A stretch of 64,000 bases of DNA from Helianthus annuus (taxonomy: Eukaryota > Streptophyta > Magnoliopsida > Asterales > Asteraceae), in contig NC_035443.2 of the NCBI RefSeq assembly GCF_002127325.2, positions 144,102,073-144,166,072 on the forward strand, read 5' to 3'. Both the position numbers and the translations under genes were made by a program. The notes under the pieces were generated by a model. The model was given only the letters and a program-made list of their open reading frames with translations. It was not told the DNA's origin and ran no database searches. Shown here piece after piece: positions 56,454 to 64,000 of the stretch. Position 1 is the first letter of the stretch, and each line of letters starts with the position of its first letter.

Positions 56454-59060
56454 CTGGTTTGAGGGAAATCAAGTATGAGGAGGCAAATACTTGAACTCAA
56501 ACCTGTGTGCTCTTGTGACAAGGAACCCGTACAATCCAAGACTCGATCAAGATCTAAAGGTAGAAGCAAATGTAAGTATGAATTTAAGTATGTTTATGAA
56601 GATACTAACATTATGTTGTATGTAAGATAAGCATAGTTGTTTGGATGAGGATGATTCACGACTGCGGTCTCCGACCGACACCAAGGCACGCAGTAAGATA
56701 AAGTGGTTCCAGGTACGTAGATTCAATATATGTAAGTACATGTAATGTTAAAACCTATCAAAAGAAGAAGAATTTTAAATGAAAGATAATAATGCGATAG
56801 TAATGAAGTTTTGAAAATGCTACACGTACCGAAACTTAATCCTTCGGACATAAGGTAGCGATTACACGAAGACACGAAACTAGTATGTGGATCGTGTACC
56901 TGGTCAGTACACAAGAAACATATGACGTTCGTGAGACCGTGATAATTGTTACAAGTATGTCCGCTAGAACTAGGTAGTAGGTGGACGTGGGGGTGAAGAG
57001 GAGTGTAAGACTTTCAGGAATGAAAGTATGAATGATATGTTAGAATCCGCGAGACGGATTCGAAGCATGAAAGGAATGAAAGCATGAATGATGTGCTAGA
57101 ATCCGCGAGACGGATTCGAAGCATGAAAGGAATGAAAGCATGAATGATGTGCTAGAATCCGCAAGACGGATTCGAGGCATGAAAGGAATGAAAGCATGAA
57201 TGATGTGCTAGAATCCGCGAGACGGATTCGAAGCATGAAAGGAATGAAAGCATGAATGATGTGCTAGAATCCGCGAGACGGATTCGAAGCATGAAAGGAA
57301 TGAAAGAATGAATGTTATGTTAGAAACCGCGAGACGGATTCAAAGCATAGAAGGGAATGAATTATAAGAATGAAAGGTTTAAATTCGTAAGTAATTACGT
57401 ACCAAACAAGTAAATATTCTTTAGAAAGTGGATATTACTTAAGTTATGTTTTGAACTTCTATCTATATAAATATTTACGTGAATACGTTGTATGCAAGAT
57501 GGTTGAGATGTATAAATGAGTCATACGGGTCAAATGGGGATTGCCATTGAACCCGATATTTAATGTTTTAAATTGTCAAGTCTTATAATTGTAGGCGAAC
57601 ATAACGCATGATCATCCAATGCCACAGATTGGAAAGAAATAACCATCGTAAGTTATGGATAACGAGTCAAAGGTTTCGATTCGCGCAAGGTATGTACAAA
57701 TTTGTGCTTTCTTTTGAGTAGGGGCTTATAGCTCGACTAAAGAGGGATGTGCCAGAAATGGGTAGTTGGTAGACATATGGTCAGAATGTAGTTTACAATT
57801 GGATTTCCGAACAAGTTAAACAAAGTAAGTGATAGTTGCTAAGCAGGCATTAGTAAAGTTAGCATGAAGTATTTGATTTACTATGTAGGTAAAGCCAATG
57901 TAAGCTATTGTAGTAGCAAGAAACCTTAGCTGAAAGAAATAAGCTATGAGCAAGTTACATGAAAGGTATATTACTAAATGACTCTTGTGGGTCAAAATGA
58001 ATGACGGGCTACGACCCGAACAATAACTTAAGTATGGACGGGAAGGGTAAGTTTTGTAAGAAGAACGGAAAGGATGTATTAAAGTATTTGTATGTAAGCA
58101 TGAATGGAAAGAAATACAATCGTGTATTTCATTACATCCATGATAATTAAGAAACGTTAGTTAGACCTTGGAAAGCCAACTGTAATGGGTCGGTGAAATA
58201 ATTAACAAAACAAAGGAATTGTGGGTGTTTATAACACTAAACAAAATAAATTGGAAAGAATGTAATAATGATAAGTACCAACAGAAAATGCTAACCTTGA
58301 TGCTAGGTTGTTGGCTATGTTCATTTAAACAAGATATTGTTAGAAGGAAGCCCATGAGCGGAAGCCATTCATGAAAGGAAGGGAATCGAACCGGCCTTGA
58401 CACGGACTCATTCAGAAGCGGGCCAATCCGGTTTGCAGATCGTTAAGTTATACAATGAAAGTGAGGTTAGTAAAATGTTTAATTCTAGATTGAAAGGTAA
58501 GAATCTGTGAATTATTTGTACATATGAATGAAATGAATGGTAGGACAAATATAGTATAGTATGAAATAACCGACTAGCAATGGTCATCCTTAGAAAGTAT
58601 TTATGTCAATAAGAGGAAGATTTAAGGACCCTGAATGAAAACTTGGAACTAGTTGATTAATGCTCATATGTTGCTCTTTGCACGACATGCCGGTTTAGTA
58701 TAAGGAAGTAATGTGAAAGATTAAATAAAAGGTTAGACATAAGGTTGTAAGTAGTTCAAGTGGCGGTAGAAAAGTAGATTAACGATTGATCCTCATAACA
58801 AGTACGGATAATGAGATTTAAAAATGATAGTTATGTTAGAATGTTGATGCTTGGATGTTTACGGTAATGCGTACTATCATACGCTCACTTCACATAGGGA
58901 CATGAAGGAACCTAGAAAGGATATTAGTTTCAAATTATGGAATATGGGATGTGTCACAAACGTCAATTCCTCACAACATACTTATGTAAGTCGTCCAATG
59001 TAACCTGAATGAATAAACGAACGAAGAGTAAGACTAGACGGGTTATAGAAAGAATGAAAG
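56454..59060 (+). other. Non-coding internal region of element H
   Basis: About 2.6 kb without gag-pol. The only strong structure is the 56-bp tandem hairpin array at 57013-57357. The rest is AT-rich with no frame I believe. Confidence 0.75.
57013..57357 (+). repeat. Six 56-bp tandem repeats, each with a hairpin, in H
   Basis: GAATCCG starts at 57043, 57099, 57155, 57211, 57267 and (as GAAACCG) 57323, exactly 56 bp apart. Each unit holds GAATCCG-CGAGA-CGGATTC, a perfect 7-bp stem with a 5-nt loop. Copy 3 changes only the loop (CAAGA) and copy 6 has one stem mismatch. Confidence 0.9.
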
Positions 59061-59099
59061 AGGTTTCGGGGACGAAACCTTCTTTAAGGGGGGTAGACT
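59061..59099 (+). promoter_or_regulatory. PPT and adjacent hairpin of element H
   Basis: Perfect 8-bp hairpin AGGTTTCG (59061-59068), loop GGGA, CGAAACCT (59073-59080), followed by the tract TTAAGGGGGGTAG before the right LTR start TGTAACACC at 59100. Two stem pairs differ from A-C on both strands. Confidence 0.8.
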
Positions 59100-62000
59100 T
59101 GTAACACCCCAAAAACGGGTTTATTAATTATAATAAAGTAACCGAAAATAAACGGGTAAAATACGGTAGTGATAAAAATAAACCCAGTAAATATTAGGAT
59201 CTAAATAAGTAAGCCTAATATTAACTAAAAAGTGAATCAAAGCTTTGGAGGAAATAAAGCTTATAAAAGACCCGAGGTAACGGGGTGTATGTAACACCCT
59301 AAAACATAAATCCTTTTATTATAAATCCGACGTTGATATTAACGAGATAAACTAACTAGTGATAAAACTAACCTAGTTAGATAAGAGTTTAGTGATAATA
59401 AATTAGAGTGTTAGAAACACCCAAAATAAAAACCTCATGAAAGTAGGAGGGTTAAAAGTGCCAAGTATGAAACAAGTTTTATTAAACACAAATAAAATAA
59501 AAATCCAACACACACACTGGTGTGTGGATCGACCAGAACGTAGAGGGGGGCGATCAGGTTTCTCCAAAACCCTAACTCACCCAAAAATTCACAAATTGAA
59601 GGTCAAGATCAATTCCAAAACGAAATCTGAGCCTAGATTGGTGATCTCCATTGCAAGGGGGTCATAAGGTATGTGAAATTTGATAGAAAATCTCTACTTG
59701 AAATTCTGATGAACTTAGAGAATTTAGAAATTTTTGATGCATGATTGTTATATGGATGAAATAGGAACATAGTAGTGTCTAGGAGTAAACCCTAGACAAG
59801 TATATGTTAAAATCATGCTTAGCTCAAGTAGATTCAGATTTTTGTTGATATTAAATTCATGTATGAGATGTTTTTAGGGTTTTGATTGCTAAAAATTAGT
59901 GTTATGATGTCAAGAACATGCTTAAATTGAAAGCTGAATTCAAACAGCTCCTGATCAGAATTTACAGCCGACTTGTATTGGCTGTAACCTGAACAAAACA
60001 TGATAAAAACGTGTGTTTCTTGAGTCTAAAAGGTAATTCCAGGAAATATCTTTAAAACCCCACTGGAATCGCATTTTTTCGACGAAAATTGAGCGTTTTA
60101 TGAATTTTTCCGTATCAAAGGTTCAAGCTGTGTTTTCTGGCAGAATTTGCAGCCCATTACGAATGTCATAACTCAATTTAGTAATTTAGTTATGGTCTCA
60201 AATTGTTACTGTAGATAGTTTTAAGCGATTAGAAGAATCGCCAATCGGAATTTCGTCAATCGGATAAACGAGGAATTTTTAATGAATTTTTCCGTAAGCT
60301 GCAGTCAGAAGTGACGAATCTGATTGCAGCATAGTAAATGAAGTTTTATAAATTTTTGGTAGAGAGTTGGACTCTAAATATTTAACACAAGGATAACCCC
60401 TCCGAGGGGCACGTCTCATAAAAATATTGTAATTTTTGCAAGCTCGTAAGTATAGTAAACGGACGTCCCCAAACAGCATATTTTCAGTGAAATAAGCTAT
60501 ACATGTTAATGAATGATCAATGCAAGTTGAATATGAAATTATGCAAATGTATGCTCCTTATCAAGTACAATGATGTATGCTAACAAGAATGTGTTAATGA
60601 TAACCGGAAAGCGTAGGAGCCATGTCAACATGGACACGAGCATGGAAGGGCAATGGGTCAAAGCTAAATACGGAAGCTATGCATGAACTCGGACGCACGA
60701 GTTAAGTGATTTCTGTAATCACTTCTTATTTTATTTAAGTAAAGTAGCGTTAGTTGATTAAGCATGATGATGTTTGAAGTTTCATATGGTTTTGGTCGTA
60801 TGAAATTGGTAATTTTAGCTTAGTAGACCGAATGGGACAATATAAAGTTGTAATGATATGACGAATAATGTCTAAGTAATGGCTACGGTATGTAATCGGG
60901 TAATGGGTAAAATTGCACATAAGTGCACCAACCGAGAATGGGGACTTAGGTTAATGGGTCAAAGTGAAGGTATACTTTAGCACGGAACGTTTGTACAAGC
61001 AATGTCGATAGTATTTCATGTGCCCGGTTAGTGTAAGGTGTTATAACATTAACATTATGTGAGCCTTAAGTGTAAACATATGAGTTGTTGATAAATGCAT
61101 GACGGGTCGAATAATTCGTAATGAATAATAAGCCGAAAATGTATAAGTTAAGAATTTCCTTAACCCGGATGTTGGATTTTAAGTTCACATAATAGAATGT
61201 TAGTTTACAATCATGTAGGAAGAAACGAGAGGTTAATCGGGTAAACGGTTTAAAAGCTATGCAAGTTTTTGTGCGTGCGAATGACGAAAACAACACAGCA
61301 GAAAAATGGCAAAACTAGAGGTCGTCGCCGACGCCTTGTGCATTTTCAGTTTTCTCCGACGCCTAATTTTCCTGTCTACGGAGGTTTCTGGCTACGCGAA
61401 AAACTAATAGCCGTCGCCGACGGCCTCCACATGTTTAAAATGCTGAAATTTGTTAATTAAGTTATTTTGTGTACCGTAAGCTTCGGTATATTAACCGTGG
61501 TCTACGACGGGCATCCCAAACATAATTTTGAATGTTTCCTTTATGTTTTTGGATCATAAATCCAAGTCTAAGCACTCCATAATTAATGTACGAGTATAAT
61601 AAGTGAATACGAATAAGTTAACCAAGAATTGAATGTAAGTAAGTATGTGTAGACATGATTATGTAAGCATGTAGTTATGTATATAGGTAAGTAGATGTGT
61701 AGATATGTAGGTGCGTATGATTAGACGTATGAATATACGAATGCACGAAGTAGTATTCATTGCCTATGAAAAGAATGGGACAGGTATGCATGTATACATG
61801 GCTTCAATACGTTTGAGTATGGACGTTACTAATGATGTGCTTGAGATTGGAATGTAATGCAGGAATGAGAATGTCAGACTCTTGTAGAATTGAAGCCGAA
61901 CTCAAAACAAAGGAATCCGAGAGGATAGTCGAATGAATCAAAGTTTATGTTGTTGAATGTTATATGATTTTTAATTGTACCAGATTATTGTTGTATGATT

Positions 62001-62381
62001 TTGTCAATGACTAATGGTTAAGTTGTATGTGATGTCCACAGGTACTACACGGATTTCTTCTGCCACTATCGAAGATAAGCGGGCATAGATCGAGTCGAAT
62101 AACAAGGATTGTACGGAAAGAACGGTTACGTAGTCTTAATTTTGTAACGCATTAATTTGTAAAAAGGGAAGTGAATTTTGTAAGCTTCTTCTTGAATGTG
62201 TGTATTGTTTTAAGATCGTAAAGAAATTTTTAAAGCTATTTTTTTCCGCTGCGTTATTTTTAAGTTCTTACACGATGATCTTACAGGGAATCGTTCTTAT
62301 TACGAACGGGTCATGCCCGAAATTTTCTTAAATAATAGTATGGTAATATTACTTTTCGGATTAAGAAATATGGGCGTTACA
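59100..62381 (+). repeat. Right LTR of element H
   Basis: Direct repeat of 53143-56437, lacking 13 bp present near 55940 in the left copy. Confidence 0.93.
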
Positions 62382-62386
62382 AAGGA

Positions 62387-64000
62387 CGTTTCTTCGAGAG
62401 GGACTTCAACACTTCGTTACAAACAGCCTCACTAAGGCCCTAGGGTTTTAGCTCCTGCAAGACAGGAAAAGGTTTACCAAAACACTTGGAGACTTCACCC
62501 ACATAAGGGTAAATCATATGCTGAATCTTCAAAACTGTTTCTTTGAAGACTTCGAAGGATTTGGGTTGAAAAATAGAAGACTTTTCCAGAGGCTCCCCAG
62601 GTTCACAAAACTTTGTAACCAGCAAACAAACCTTGGTGTCTCCCATGAGCAAGAAGCTCGGTGTAGACATCACCCAAGACTTTTTCGAACTCCGACGAAT
62701 GGAGAAGATAAGTAACCACTTCCTGGAATCCATGCTCAATGAGCCATTTATTACCACCAGTTTCCTGGGCAAGTGAAGCCTTTAACCCTTCTATCTCCTC
62801 TAAGAAGGCTTTTTTTCTGAACCTCCAAGGCAGCCTTATCGACCCTGACTTGAACCTTGTCAGCCTTCAAGCGTTTTTCCAACTCAACCATCTCAGTCTT
62901 GTGTGGGAAGAAAACTCCTCAAATCTTCAAACAACAATGCTTTCTCCTTCTCAGCGTAGCCCTCAGCTTCTTTCAAAGACACCATTGAAGCTTTCATCTC
63001 ATCCCTCTTCTTTGAAAAGACTTCATATTCTTGCATCATTTTGCGAAATCGGGATACACCCTCTAGAAGCAAGGCAGCAAGGTTGCAAGCACCCATCATC
63101 ATCTTCGAGATCATCAGGTCGTCGTCCATAGATGAGCAAGAACCTCGAACAATAGGAGGAGCAAAATGGGTAAGAACATCCTCACAAACGAATGAAGACT
63201 TGAAGCTGCCACCAACTGTGACCTTCCAATCCGGCACATAAACCTCTTCTGGATTAACATTGGTAGAACCTTCACCACCCTTCCCGAAACCCTTCAAGCT
63301 CACAACCTTTTTACCCACCGCCTTGCTCCCCTTACCAATCGCCAATGGTAACTCTTTGTCTTTCATAAATTTTCCTCAACCCAACTTCTAAATCATCTGA
63401 AGCCTCTATGTCATCGCTCAGTTCCACTGGCTCAGAAGCCGATGGTTGGTCGGCAACTTCTAAATCATCTGAGAGTTTGGAAGCAGCAACCTTGGTAAAA
63501 CCCTTGACGTTTGGGACATTCATGTAGCCTAAACCCTCGAACCTATGTTCAGTGTTCCTGGCAACAACAACATCTTCACCGGGTGTAGCCTCAGCATCCC
63601 CAAACACAACATCAGACATCACTCTTGATAAAGCATAAGGCAAAACATCATACCCTGATCATCCCTCATGAGCACAGGGTCACGACCCGGCTTGTCCCAC
63701 AAAGTGCTCACACCCATCAACACTAAAAGGTGTTCAGGAAAGGGAAAGGGATGAAGCCTCGAAGGACATTTCCTAATGGCTTTTAACAACCAACTATCTA
63801 GCTCAGACTCAAATGGCTCAAGCTTGTTTTACACAGCATCAGGGTGCCTCCAAACAAGCTTGAAGGGAACAATGGACTCAGAAATCCAGAAAAAATCGGT
63901 CCTTCCAAGAACCAAAGGTAGTAACCATTGAGGAAATCAAACAAACATCAACTTGGGATGTCTCAAACATGACCCAATCATTGTTGTTGGCCAACCGGAA
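62387..64000 (-). pseudogene. Gene I: 'gypsy-type transposase' / gag-like family protein, decayed, 5' end outside window
   Basis: Minus-strand coding remnant running in from beyond 64000. Open pieces include 63643-63332, 63366-62893 and 62772-62440. Upstream (63900-63660) a frame with FFWISESIVPFKLVWRHPD and a later CPSRLHPF is readable with one TAA. Recognisable family segments are YMNVPNVKGFTK, the Glu/Asp linker, VYVPDWKVTVG, a coiled coil (FRKMMQEYEVFSKKRDEMKAS) and YPYVGEVSKCFGKP. Frameshifts near 63645 and elsewhere and stops (for example at the LKP codons near 62440) show it is dead. From memory this resembles plant proteins annotated as putative gypsy-type transposase, which are retroelement gag-like and not true transposases. 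Its C-terminus lies at 53142-53001, beyond element H. Confidence 0.7.

Larger units (their letters stand above)
53143..62381 (+). mobile_element. Element H: non-coding LTR retrotransposon (LARD-like)
   Basis: Flanked by the TSD AAGGA (53138-53142 and 62382-62386). LTRs 53143-56437 (3295 bp) and 59100-62381 (3282 bp) differ by a 13-bp indel and about 14 substitutions by eye (about 0.4 percent). The internal 2.66 kb has PBS and PPT but no gag-pol frame. The PPT-adjacent hairpin links it to the Gypsy elements here. Non-autonomous, young, and inserted in gene I. Confidence 0.92.

Noticed and set aside
62518..63131. Plus-strand frames opposite gene I
   Set aside because: They are antisense shadows; the minus strand carries the recognisable family motifs.

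Overview
This window is plant nuclear DNA with no bacterial-type genes, and no clear host gene is intact. It is almost entirely transposable elements inserted into one another. The long-LTR Ty3/Gypsy elements (chromovirus, probably Tekay/Del lineage), the SIRE-like Copia gag and a 'gypsy-type transposase' family gene suggest a eudicot, and from general memory of such proteins most likely Asteraceae. That taxonomic call is inference. Element names A to I below are local labels.

Layout, left half. Bases 1-32295 are Gypsy element B (minus strand); its left end lies outside the window. B's left LTR is split by Gypsy element A (754-12145, minus), a complete and very young copy with a TSD of ATATG, near-identical 2.8-kb LTRs and an unbroken 1539-codon gag-pol. 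B's own gag-pol (14509-19025) carries one stop and one frameshift. B's right LTR is split by element C (21628-30541, plus, TSD CTAAG), a non-coding LARD-like element with LTRs, PBS and PPT but no gag-pol. C's right LTR is in turn split by a small TG...CA element D (28658-29499, TSD TATAT). B appears to sit inside element F (32296-34527, minus, Copia-like LTR plus an unrecognised coiled-coil gene), and F inside the LTR of a decayed Gypsy element G (34528-37860). This gives up to five nested layers.

Layout, right half. Bases 37858-39890 are a tandem array of a ~371-bp unit. Bases 40088-49743 are a PIF/Harbinger DNA transposon (imperfect TIRs, TSD TAA) with a broken transposase. It was later hit by Copia-type element E (41492-49080), which has a gag but no pol, and by a hAT-like MITE (49184-49701, TSD GCGCGGAT). 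Then follow a possible SINE, a CACTA terminus and a decayed Copia gag fragment. At 53143-62381 LARD-like element H (TSD AAGGA) interrupts a decayed gypsy-type transposase/gag-like gene I whose two halves lie on either side.

The most interesting signals are RNA-level structures shared by these retroelements. (1) A family of hairpins with an almost invariant 19-nt loop occurs in the leaders of C (five copies) and A (three). (2) A 7-8 bp hairpin just upstream of the polypurine tract occurs in A, B, C, G and H, with compensatory base changes. (3) A stem lies beside the PBS in A, B and C. (4) A TATA box followed by a strong 5' splice site inside the LTR suggests LTR introns. The non-autonomous elements keep these signals while lacking protein genes, as expected if they are mobilised in trans by A-like elements (inference).
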